A stretch of DNA of 5,914 nt. Origin: Alphaproteobacteria bacterium. Lineage in GTDB: Bacteria; Pseudomonadota; Alphaproteobacteria; Sphingomonadales; Sphingomonadaceae. The position numbers and the translations under genes were made by a program. Positions 1-5,472 of this stretch are shown here, piece by piece (position 1 is the first letter of the stretch; each line of letters opens with the position of its first letter). The stretch is taken from contig JADCGM010000405.1 in NCBI GenBank assembly GCA_020249025.1, positions 1 to 5,914 on the forward strand. The letters are read 5' to 3'. Below the pieces are notes generated by a model that was given only the letters and a program-made list of their open reading frames with translations, did not search any database and was not told where the DNA came from.

Positions 1-939
1 CCGCGCGTCGTCGCCGGTGGCGACGTCGCGGCCGATCTCGTCGGCGATGCGCACCATCTGCTCGACCTGCTCGACCGACGTCATGCGCTCGCCCTTGCGT
101 CGCCAGAGATTGTCCTCGATCCCGACGCGGACGTGCAGGCCGAGCGCGATGGCGATGGTGTTCATCGGGATGACGTTGCGCATGATCGATTCGATGGTCA
201 GCACCGCGCCGTCGGGGGTGCGGCGGACGAACTCGATGAGATCGGCCGGGTGCGTACCCGAGGCGCCGCCGCCGATGGCGACATAGTTCAGCACCAGCGG
301 CCCCTGATGGTGGCCCTTGCGGATCAGCCGCTCGACGGTTTCGAGCTGGGTGATGTTCGCCAGCATGAAATGCGGCTGGATGCCGGCGTCGCGCAGGCGC
401 TTCAGATGCTCGAGGTAGAAGGCGGGGCCGGCCTCGACCACCATGTCGCGATAGGCGAGCGCGAAGGCGGGGTTGGTGAGGCAGGTGCCGTCGATGTCGC
501 CGTCCATAATCAACTCGGTGATGTTCATCTGGCCGGTGTTGATGGCGATGGTCACCTGATCGGGCTTGGGCGTCAGATCGGCGAGCATGTGGCGGGTGTC
601 GTAGTCGAGCCACTTGGCCTGGTCGCCCTCGCCTTCGGGGGCGAAGGAGATCGAGCCGCCGACCTGGATCAGCATTTCCGGGCAGGCGTCGCGGATGCGC
701 GCGATCATCTCGTTGAACATCGACAGCCGCTTGGAGCCCGATCCGTCCGGCTCGCGGCAGTGGAGGTGAAGCACGGTCGCGCCGGCATTGTAGCAGTCGA
801 CCGCCTTCTGGACCTGCTCGTCCATCGTCACCGGGATGTCGTCGCTGTCGCCCGGCAGCCACTGCGGTCCATAGGGCGCCACCTGGATGACGAGCTTTTC
901 CTGATGTTCGGGGAGCAGGCTGTCGTCGAGGAAATGCAT
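1..939 (-). CDS. BKACE/DUF849 beta-keto acid cleavage enzyme (3' end cut by window edge)
   Basis: Read on the minus strand, the frame is open from an ATG at 937-939 to the left edge, giving 313 codons with no stop; the C-terminus is missing. Members of this family condense a beta-keto acid with acetyl-CoA to give acetoacetate and a new acyl-CoA, using a Zn-dependent TIM barrel. Visible family signatures are the zinc motif HLHCRE (His58, His60), QVGGS (92-96), the FMLANI strand (191-196) and the C-terminal RVGIEDNLW (271-279). In that last motif Arg271, Glu275 and Asp276 match the spacing of Arg226, Glu230 and Asp231 of the characterised Kce enzyme. The segment after strand 1 reads APYGPQWLPGD, so the glutamate that holds the substrate amine in Kce is not obvious, and the substrate is probably not 3-keto-5-aminohexanoate. 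The start follows GGGAGAGAAG and shares one base with the upstream stop (TGATG), so the gene is coupled to its neighbour. The family call is secure; the substrate is unknown. Confidence 0.93.
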   Translation of the reverse strand, partial: MHFLDDSLLPEHQEKLVIQVAPYGPQWLPGDSDDIPVTMDEQVQKAVDCYNAGATVLHLHCREPDGSGSKRLSMFNEMIARIRDACPEMLIQVGGSISFAPEGEGDQAKWLDYDTRHMLADLTPKPDQVTIAINTGQMNITELIMDGDIDGTCLTNPAFALAYRDMVVEAGPAFYLEHLKRLRDAGIQPHFMLANITQLETVERLIRKGHHQGPLVLNYVAIGGGASGTHPADLIEFVRRTPDGAVLTIESIMRNVIPMNTIAIALGLHVRVGIEDNLWRRKGERMTSVEQVEQMVRIADEIGRDVATGDDAR

Positions 940-1328
940 CACTTCTCTCCCTGGGCTTGGCGGGTGGGCATGGCGAGACCGCGGTCGCGCATCTCCTGCG
1001 CCAGCATCGGCGCACCGAGCGCAACGCTGTGGATGCCGAGAACGGCGACGGCTTCGAGCACGGCCATGATCTCTTCGGGCGTCGCGCCGAGATCGAGCGC
1101 CTTGGCGATGTGGCGGCGGACGCCAGGGGCGTAGAGATGCGTGCACGACGCATCGACCGCGATGGCGAGGAATTCGAGCGTCTTGGGATCGAGCACGCCG
1201 CGCCGCCACGGCGTCGTCCCCATCGCGAGGAACGACTCCATCCATTCGGGATCGAGCGCTTCGGCCTCGTCCCAAGCGGCGTTCCAGCTCCCCTGCGCCT
1301 TCATCGCGTCGATCACCGGCGTTGTCAT
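939..1328 (-). CDS. Carboxymuconolactone decarboxylase (CMD)-family protein
   Basis: This 129-residue protein has the compact all-helical CMD/AhpD-like fold. The core runs from about residue 44 to 112: DPKTLEFLAIAVDAS, then CTHLYAPGVRRHI, then the hallmark GATPEEIMAVLE (81-92), and a last helix GIHSVALGAPML. In place of the CxxC redox pair of AhpD it has Cys62-Thr-His64, with Glu52 and His73 nearby. A peroxidase-reductase role like that of AhpD is therefore unlikely, and the catalytic activity, if any, is unknown. The CMD name is a family label, not evidence for protocatechuate catabolism, since no other genes of that pathway are present. A purine-rich GGGAAGGG precedes the ATG with good spacing. 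The stop overlaps the start of the BKACE gene by one base, so the two are almost certainly one operon and probably act on the same small organic acid substrate (inference). Expression likely starts in the gap shared with the divergent AraC-type regulator. Confidence 0.88.
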   Translation of the reverse strand: MTTPVIDAMKAQGSWNAAWDEAEALDPEWMESFLAMGTTPWRRGVLDPKTLEFLAIAVDASCTHLYAPGVRRHIAKALDLGATPEEIMAVLEAVAVLGIHSVALGAPMLAQEMRDRGLAMPTRQAQGEK

Positions 1329-1387
1329 GCGGCATCCCTTCCCTTTGGCCGCGATGCTATCGCTTCCGGGCGCACAGAAATTCAGAT

Positions 1388-1417
1388 ATCAGGCCAAAAG
1401 ATTATGAAATCAGGCCA
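1388..1417. promoter_or_regulatory. Tandem 9-bp direct repeats, 21 bp apart: candidate AraC-type operator
   Basis: ATCAGGCCA occurs at 1388-1396 and again at 1409-1417, with a start-to-start distance of exactly 21 bp (two helical turns). Several flanking bases are also shared (GA at 1385-1386 and 1406-1407). Tandem half-sites 21 bp apart are the known binding geometry of AraC-family regulators. The pair sits between the divergent CMD/BKACE operon and the regulator gene, and the second copy lies inside codons 2-5 of the regulator. Binding there would suit autorepression and control of the divergent operon. The site assignment is inferred from spacing and position. Confidence 0.55.
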
Positions 1418-2417
1418 TACCTCAACCGTTCGCGCCGCCGCCCTGACCGGGTTCGATGCGCTGTGCCGGTCGCATGAGCTCGATCCGGCCGCGCTGCTGC
1501 GCGAGGCGGGTCTTCCTCCCGATCCGCGGCTCGATCCCGACCGGCGGCTGCCGGTCGCGGCGGTCAACAGGGTGCTGGAACGGGCGGCGGACGCGGCCGG
1601 AGTCGAGGATTTCGGGCTGCGCCTCGCCGAGCTTCGCGGCTTTTCCAATCTCGGGCCGGTGACGCTGCTCGCGCGCGACGAGCCGGACATGCGCTCGGCG
1701 CTCCGAGTGTTCATGGCCTATCTGCCGCTTCACAACGAGGCGCTCGACGTCAGCCTTGCGGTCGAGGGCGACGTCGCCATCCTGCGCTGCCGGATCATGG
1801 CGGCGGGGCCGGCGGTGCAGGCGACCGATCTGGCGGTGGCGATGCTCCACCGCATCCTGCGCCAGCTCATCGGCGGCGACTGGTCGCCCGAGGCGGTGCT
1901 GCTCGAGCGCGCCGCCCCCGCGCGTCCGGCGCAGTTCCAGCGCATCTTCGGCCGCCGCGTCGCCTTCGGGCAGGACATCAGCGGCATCGCCTTCGCGCCC
2001 GGCGAGCTGGCGCGGCCCAACCTGCTCGCCGATGCCGGCCTGCGCCGCTACATCGCCCCGCTGCGAGACGCGCTGGGCTCCGGGGCCGACGAGGCGCTCG
2101 CGCCGCGGGTCCGGCGGCTGCTCCATGCGATGATCGCGCACCGCCGGGCGACCGCGCCGCTCGTCGCGCGCCAGCTCGGCCTGTCGCGGCGCACCCTCGA
2201 CCGCCGGTTGGCCGAGGAGGGGCGGAGCTTCCAGACGCTGCTCGACGAGGTGCGCGGGGAGATCGCACAGGGCCAGCTCGCCGGCAGTCGCCGCCGCGCC
2301 GCCGAGATCGCGGCGATGACCGGCTTCGGCAGCAGCGCCGCCTTCAGCGCCTGGTTCTCGGCGCGGTTCGGGATGCCGCCCGGGCGCTGGCGGCGGCAGG
2401 GGCGCGCCGCGGTCTGA
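1404..2417 (+). CDS. AraC-family transcriptional regulator (Arabinose_bd PF12625 type)
   Basis: This 337-residue regulator has the usual length of the OruR/ArgR-like AraC subgroup. The N-terminal sensor domain (about residues 10-205) begins with the typical pattern TVRAAALTGFDALCRSHELD followed by DPAALLREAGLP. The C-terminal DNA-binding domain (about 240-335) holds two helix-turn-helix units: VARQLGLSRRTLDRRLAEEG, and then AEIAAMTGFGSSAAFSAWFS with the closing FGMPPGRWR. The frame is open upstream to 957, but that part is antisense to the CMD gene. The ATG at 1404 is the first start that fits the family N-terminus. Its ribosome site is poor (only AAAAG nearby), so weak translation is likely. 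The gene diverges from the CMD/BKACE operon across 75 bp that carries the tandem repeats, which makes it the likely local regulator. The effector cannot be read from sequence; a substrate or product of the BKACE reaction is the simplest guess. Confidence 0.92.
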   Translation: MKSGHTSTVRAAALTGFDALCRSHELDPAALLREAGLPPDPRLDPDRRLPVAAVNRVLERAADAAGVEDFGLRLAELRGFSNLGPVTLLARDEPDMRSALRVFMAYLPLHNEALDVSLAVEGDVAILRCRIMAAGPAVQATDLAVAMLHRILRQLIGGDWSPEAVLLERAAPARPAQFQRIFGRRVAFGQDISGIAFAPGELARPNLLADAGLRRYIAPLRDALGSGADEALAPRVRRLLHAMIAHRRATAPLVARQLGLSRRTLDRRLAEEGRSFQTLLDEVRGEIAQGQLAGSRRRAAEIAAMTGFGSSAAFSAWFSARFGMPPGRWRRQGRAAV

Positions 2418-2438
2418 AAAAAGTTGTTTCGCGGGCGA

Positions 2439-2452
2439 TTGACGCACCTCAA
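2439..2452 (+). promoter_or_regulatory. FNR/DNR-like palindrome upstream of the oxidase operon
   Basis: The 14-bp element TTGACGCACCTCAA has half-sites TTGA and TCAA separated by 6 bases. This matches the frame of the FNR/DNR consensus TTGAT-N4-ATCAA apart from the innermost base of each half-site. It lies in the 125-bp gap between the AraC-type gene and the alternative oxidase gene. Its centre (2445.5) would be near -40 if the TATATC at 2473-2478 is the -10, close to the -41.5 typical of activating sites. The left half TTGACG could instead be a plain sigma-70 -35, although no good -10 lies 17 bases downstream of it. The regulator call is an inference. Confidence 0.42.
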
Positions 2453-2472
2453 AACGCCGCAATCGCACCCCA

Positions 2473-2478
2473 TATATC
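2473..2478 (+). promoter_or_regulatory. Possible -10 element of the oxidase operon
   Basis: TATATC matches four of six positions of the sigma-70 -10 hexamer and sits in the only AT-rich patch just upstream of the oxidase gene. It predicts a transcript start near 2485 and a leader of about 58 bases. Its distance from the FNR-like palindrome suits an activator-dependent promoter that lacks a good -35. This is weak evidence on its own. Confidence 0.3.
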
Positions 2479-2528
2479 CCGCAGCTCAAATGCAGCTTTG
2501 GAGCCGGACACGCCCGCCCGGCGGCTGC

Positions 2529-2534
2529 AGGGAG
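2529..2534 (+). promoter_or_regulatory. Ribosome binding site of the oxidase gene
   Basis: AGGGAG lies 8 bases before the ATG at 2543. This settles the start there rather than at the in-frame TTG at 2498, which has no such site and would add 15 residues unlike the family N-terminus. Confidence 0.7.
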
Positions 2535-2542
2535 TACGGACC

Positions 2543-3229
2543 ATGACGGTTCCCTTCGTCGACCTGACCGCTCACCGCAGCCCTGTCGATCTGCGCGACC
2601 GCGTCGCGCTCGGCTTCACCAAGGCGCTGCGCTTCTGCGCCGACACCTTCTTCGCCAAGCGCTACGGCCACCGCGCCATCGTTCTGGAGACCGTCGCGGC
2701 GGTGCCGGGCATGGTCGCCGCGACGATCCAGCATCTCCGCTGCCTGCGCAACATGTGCGACGACCGCGGCTGGATCCGCACGCTCATGGACGAGGCCGAG
2801 AACGAGCGCATGCACCTGATGACCTTCATCGAGGTCGCGCATCCGACCCGCTTCGAGCGCATGGTCATCCTCCTTGCGCAGTGGGTGTTCTACCTCGGCT
2901 TCTTCGGTCTCTACCTCGTCAGCCCCAAGACCGCGCACCGCGTCGTCGGCTATTTCGAGGAGGAGGCGGTGATCAGCTACACGCTCTACCTTCGCGAGAT
3001 CGACGAGGGCCGCAGCCCGAACGTCCCCGCCCCCGAAATCGCGCGGCGCTATTGGGGCCTGCCGGTCGATGCGACGCTGCGCGACGTCGTGCTCGCGGTC
3101 CGCGCCGACGAGGCGCACCACCGCGACGTCAACCACGCCTATGCCGACGAACTGAGCGGCATCGTCGTAAACGCCGCCCGCATCGCGGCGAGCCCGCCGC
3201 ACGCCGTCGGCGACCGCGCCGCGGCGTAA
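2543..3229 (+). CDS. aox: Alternative oxidase (ubiquinol:oxygen oxidoreductase)
   Basis: This 228-residue diiron carboxylate oxidase transfers electrons from ubiquinol directly to oxygen without pumping protons. It is known in the family to resist cyanide and nitric oxide. All iron-binding motifs are visible in order: LETVAAVPGM with Glu49, NERMHL with Glu88 and His91, YFEEEA (137-142), and RADEAHHRDVNH with Glu190 and His193. The family helix LRCLRNMCDDRGWIRTLMDE precedes the second motif. Residues 107-127 are hydrophobic and match the surface helix that anchors this monotopic protein to the inner face of the cytoplasmic membrane. There is no plant-type N-terminal extension. The protein is shorter than mitochondrial precursors, as expected for a bacterial form; Novosphingobium is a known bacterial host of this family. 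It is the first gene of a likely operon with cytochrome c' and cytochrome b561, preceded by an FNR-like palindrome. A 94-bp spacer with a strong stem-loop separates it from the next gene. Confidence 0.97.
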   Translation: MTVPFVDLTAHRSPVDLRDRVALGFTKALRFCADTFFAKRYGHRAIVLETVAAVPGMVAATIQHLRCLRNMCDDRGWIRTLMDEAENERMHLMTFIEVAHPTRFERMVILLAQWVFYLGFFGLYLVSPKTAHRVVGYFEEEAVISYTLYLREIDEGRSPNVPAPEIARRYWGLPVDATLRDVVLAVRADEAHHRDVNHAYADELSGIVVNAARIAASPPHAVGDRAAA

Positions 3230-3261
3230 CGCCGGCGCGGATCGGCCGCTACGCCCTCTTG

Positions 3262-3298
3262 TGTCCCGCGCGCCGTCACGGCACGGTGCGCGGCGACA
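3262..3298 (+). other. Strong stem-loop between the oxidase and cytochrome c' genes
   Basis: Bases 3266-3276 pair with 3283-3293 (11 pairs, one of them G-U) around a 6-base loop, CACGGC. After a bulged C at 3294, the pairing 3262-3265 with 3295-3298 extends the stem to 15 pairs. No T-run follows; the next bases are purine-rich and lead into the ribosome site of the cytochrome c' gene. It is therefore not a standard intrinsic terminator. It may be a partial terminator, or a processing or stability element that sets different levels of the oxidase and the cytochromes. Confidence 0.55.
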
Positions 3299-3323
3299 GG
3301 GGCGAGGGCGAAGGAGCGGCAAC

Positions 3324-3782
3324 ATGCGGAAGATCGGAATGGCACTGGCGGCGGTCGCCATGGCGGCGGGCGCCACGGGCGCGGCCTGGGCGCAGTCGGC
3401 GGCCGAAAAGCAGGTCGAGGCGCGCAAGGCCAACTTCAAGAAGATCGGCGCGGCGATGAAGACGAACGTCGACTTCGTCCGCAACGACAAGGGCACCGCG
3501 GCCGACGTGGTGGCGGCGTCCCGGACCATGGCGACGCTCGCCGGCCAGATCCCGAGCTGGTTCCCGGCCGGCACCGCGGTCGGCGTCGGCAAGAGCGAGG
3601 CGCTGCCGGTGATCTGGCAGAAGCCCGCGGACTTCCGCGCGGCGGCGATGAAGCTGCAGACCGCAGCGAACAATCTCGCGACCGTGGCGGCCGGCGGCGA
3701 CAAGGCCGCGATCGGCGCGGCGCTCGGCGGCGTTGGCGCGACCTGCAAGGGCTGCCACGACGTCTTCCGCCAGCCCGACTGA
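3324..3782 (+). CDS. cycP: Cytochrome c' (periplasmic class II c-type cytochrome)
   Basis: This 152-residue precursor has a Sec signal peptide (MRK, a hydrophobic run, then AWA before Gln24). The mature part of about 129 residues has the normal cytochrome c' length. The haem site is C-terminal: Cys141-Lys-Gly-Cys144-His145, followed by the conserved Arg149, as in other four-helix cytochromes c'. The first helix contains ARKANFKKIGAAM. By alignment from memory with Alcaligenes and Rhodobacter capsulatus proteins, Phe38 occupies the distal haem pocket where Alcaligenes has Leu16. Proteins of this family bind NO and CO at five-coordinate haem, and several protect cells from nitrosative stress. 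AAGGAG at 3311-3316 fixes the ATG at 3324; an upstream in-frame GTG would place a highly charged extension before the signal peptide. The gene follows the oxidase gene after a stem-loop and is 12 bp ahead of cytochrome b561, a likely membrane electron donor (inference). Confidence 0.95.
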   Translation: MRKIGMALAAVAMAAGATGAAWAQSAAEKQVEARKANFKKIGAAMKTNVDFVRNDKGTAADVVAASRTMATLAGQIPSWFPAGTAVGVGKSEALPVIWQKPADFRAAAMKLQTAANNLATVAAGGDKAAIGAALGGVGATCKGCHDVFRQPD

Positions 3783-3794
3783 GGCACGACAGCG

Positions 3795-4451
3795 ATGGCG
3801 GCGGGCGGGACGCGGGTTCGCGTCTGGGACGGCTGGATCCGGGGCTTTCACTGGCTGCTCGGCTCGCTCGTCGCCGTTTCGTGGTGGACGGCGGAGGAGG
3901 GCCATATGGAGTGGCACTTCCGCTCCGGCATCGCGATCTTCGTGCTGCTCGTCTTCCGGCTGCTGTGGGGCGTGTTCGGATCGGAGACGGCGCGCTTCGC
4001 GTCCTTCTTGAAGGGGCCGGGGACGATCCTCGCCTATCTGCGCGGCAAGGCGCCCCGGGCGCTCGGCCATAATCCGCTGGGCGGGCTGAGCGTGCTGGCG
4101 CTGCTCGGCGTGCTCATCGCGCAGACAACCCTCGGCCTGTTCGCGCAGGACGAGGACGGCATCTATTCGGGGCCGCTGTCGAGCCTCATCAGCTACGACG
4201 CCAGCTCGCTCGCAGGCGAAATCCACCACACGCTGTTCAACGTGGTGCTGGGCCTCATCGTCCTGCACATCTCGGCGATCACCTACTACGTCCTGCGCGG
4301 CGACGACGACATCCTGCTGCCGATGATCACCGGCGATACGGACACCGACCTGCCGGCGCCCAAGCGTGCGCCAGCGTGGCGCGGCCTCGTCGCGCTGGCG
4401 TTCGCCGTCGCGCTCGCCGCCTGGGTGTGGTCGGGCCTCAAGGGCCTTTAG
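3795..4451 (+). CDS. Cytochrome b561-family membrane protein
   Basis: This 218-residue integral membrane protein belongs to the bacterial cytochrome b561/Ni-Fe hydrogenase cytochrome b group (PF01292). Four core helices lie at about 14-33, 42-62, 95-117 and 143-167, and a fifth hydrophobic segment near 194-213 closes the protein. Candidate haem ligands are His19 (GFHW), His41 (EWHFRSG), His144 or His145 (EIHHTLFN) and His158 (VLHISAI), enough for two b haems. The R-x-x-W-G pattern at 55-59 and the NPLGG turn at 93-97 are typical. Such proteins pass electrons between membrane quinol and a soluble partner. The gene begins 12 bp after the cytochrome c' stop, behind a GAGG that overlaps that stop, so the two are surely cotranscribed and the partner is probably that cytochrome. 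The polar tail near 169-190 is rich in Asp. The direction of electron flow cannot be read from the sequence. Confidence 0.93.
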   Translation: MAAGGTRVRVWDGWIRGFHWLLGSLVAVSWWTAEEGHMEWHFRSGIAIFVLLVFRLLWGVFGSETARFASFLKGPGTILAYLRGKAPRALGHNPLGGLSVLALLGVLIAQTTLGLFAQDEDGIYSGPLSSLISYDASSLAGEIHHTLFNVVLGLIVLHISAITYYVLRGDDDILLPMITGDTDTDLPAPKRAPAWRGLVALAFAVALAAWVWSGLKGL

Positions 4452-4479
4452 GGAACGGCGCGCGGCCGTCGCGCGTCCC
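4451..4479 (+). terminator. Stem-loop after the cytochrome b561 stop codon
   Basis: GGGA at 4451-4454, which starts with the last base of the stop codon, pairs with TCCC at 4476-4479. Inside it, CGCGCG at 4459-4464 pairs with CGCGCG at 4470-4475 around a 5-base loop, with an unpaired ACGG on the left side. There is no T-run, so it is at best a weak terminator or a 3' stabilising structure for the respiratory operon. It ends 6 bases before the next start codon, in the place where a ribosome site would be expected. Confidence 0.35.
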
Positions 4480-4485
4480 GCCGCC

Positions 4486-5415
4486 ATGACCATCCGCATC
4501 GCCCTGATCGGCTTCGGCAAGATCGCCGCCGACCAGCATGTCCCCGCCATCGCCGCCGACCCGCGCTTCGAGCTGGTCGCCGTCGCCAGCCAGCGCGGGG
4601 CGGGGGCGGCGCATGCGGCGCGCATCTTCACCGATCACCGCGAGATGCTCGCCGCCATGCCGGAGATTGACGCGGTCGCGATCTGCACCCCGCCGGGGCC
4701 GCGCACGGCCATCGCGCTCGATTGCCTGGCGGCGGGCAAGGCGGTGATGCTCGAAAAGCCGCCGGCCGCGACCCTGAGCGAGCTGGCGCGGATCGAGGCG
4801 GCTGCCGCCGCGCCCGGCGCGGTCGCCTTCGCCACGTGGCATTCGCGCATGGCCCCCGCGGTGGCGGCGGCGCGGGTCGCGCTTGCCGGGGCGGAGGTCA
4901 CGCGGCTGCGCATCGAATGGTTCGAGGATGTCCGCTGCTGGCACCCGGGGCAGGACTGGGTCTGGCAGCCGGGCGGCTTCGGCGTCTTCGACCCCGGCAT
5001 CAACGCGCTCTCCATCGCGACCGCGCTTCTGCCGGGGCAGCTGGCGGTGCGGGCGGCGACCGTCGAGATTCCCGCCAACCGCGCCATGCCGATCGCCGCG
5101 CAGCTGACCTTGGCCGGCAGCGACAGGACCGCCGCCTTCGACTGGCGGGCGCGCGCGGACGAGCACTGGACCATCGAGATCGCCACCGCCGCCGGCCGCA
5201 CCGTGCGGCTTACCGAGGGCGGCGCGAAGCTCGCCATCGACGGCCGAGAGGTGCCGATCCCCACCGACGCCCCCGGCGAATACCCCGCCCTCTACGCCCG
5301 CTTCGCCAACCTCATCGCGGCGGGCGAGAGCGACATGGACGCCGCCCCCTTCCGCCTCGTCGCCGACGCGTTCCTGCTGGCGGAGCGGCGGACGGTCGAG
5401 CCGTTCCACTGGTAG
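4486..5415 (+). CDS. Gfo/Idh/MocA-family sugar 1-dehydrogenase (L-arabinose/D-galactose type)
   Basis: This 309-residue NAD(P)-dependent oxidoreductase closely resembles the Azospirillum L-arabinose 1-dehydrogenase and Pseudomonas D-galactose 1-dehydrogenase, including their length. These enzymes oxidise the sugar at C1 to the lactone, the first step of non-phosphorylative breakdown. The Rossmann motif GFGKIAADQH (9-18) opens the protein. Then come ICTPPGPR (66-73), EKPP with Lys91, ATWHSR (116-121), and the substrate signature WHPGQDWVWQPGGFGVFDPG with INALSI, holding Asp169 and Asn173, equivalent to the catalytic pair Asp168/Asn172 of the Azospirillum enzyme. The cofactor loop reads ASQR (34-37) where that enzyme has ASR, so NADP use is possible but unproven. 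The ATG at 4486 is chosen by homology. No Shine-Dalgarno sequence is visible, and a stem-loop occupies the upstream spacer. No lactonase or dehydratase gene is nearby, so the exact sugar is open. Confidence 0.92.
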   Translation: MTIRIALIGFGKIAADQHVPAIAADPRFELVAVASQRGAGAAHAARIFTDHREMLAAMPEIDAVAICTPPGPRTAIALDCLAAGKAVMLEKPPAATLSELARIEAAAAAPGAVAFATWHSRMAPAVAAARVALAGAEVTRLRIEWFEDVRCWHPGQDWVWQPGGFGVFDPGINALSIATALLPGQLAVRAATVEIPANRAMPIAAQLTLAGSDRTAAFDWRARADEHWTIEIATAAGRTVRLTEGGAKLAIDGREVPIPTDAPGEYPALYARFANLIAAGESDMDAAPFRLVADAFLLAERRTVEPFHW

Positions 5416-5472
5416 GCGCTGCGACGCTGTCCACGGAACGCGGTTGCGGCTCTGGCGGTTGGTGCAGCGGCC

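Noticed and set aside
133..1134. Long plus-strand open frame of 333 codons
   Set aside because: It is the antisense shadow of the BKACE gene. Its His/Asp/Val-rich composition is typical of reverse-strand frames in GC-rich DNA.
957..1403. N-terminal extension of the AraC-type gene to give a 486-residue protein
   Set aside because: The extension is antisense to the CMD-family gene, has a low-complexity charged composition and no resemblance to the regulator family. The family N-terminus begins at about 1404.
2408..2434. Possible terminator after the AraC-type gene (CCGC/GCGG arms around an A-run)
   Set aside because: Only four outer pairs with a large interrupted loop and no T-run after the right arm; not convincing.
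2484..2504. Imperfect inverted repeat GCTCAAA / TTTGGAGC in the oxidase leader
   Set aside because: The stem is short with a bulge and would be marginally stable; it is likely chance.
2498..2542. TTG start adding 15 residues to the alternative oxidase
   Set aside because: The ATG at 2543 has a well-spaced AGGGAG, while the TTG has none.
2486..4631. Overlapping minus-strand open frames across the respiratory operon
   Set aside because: They are shadows of the oxidase, cytochrome c' and b561 genes, with no family motifs of their own.
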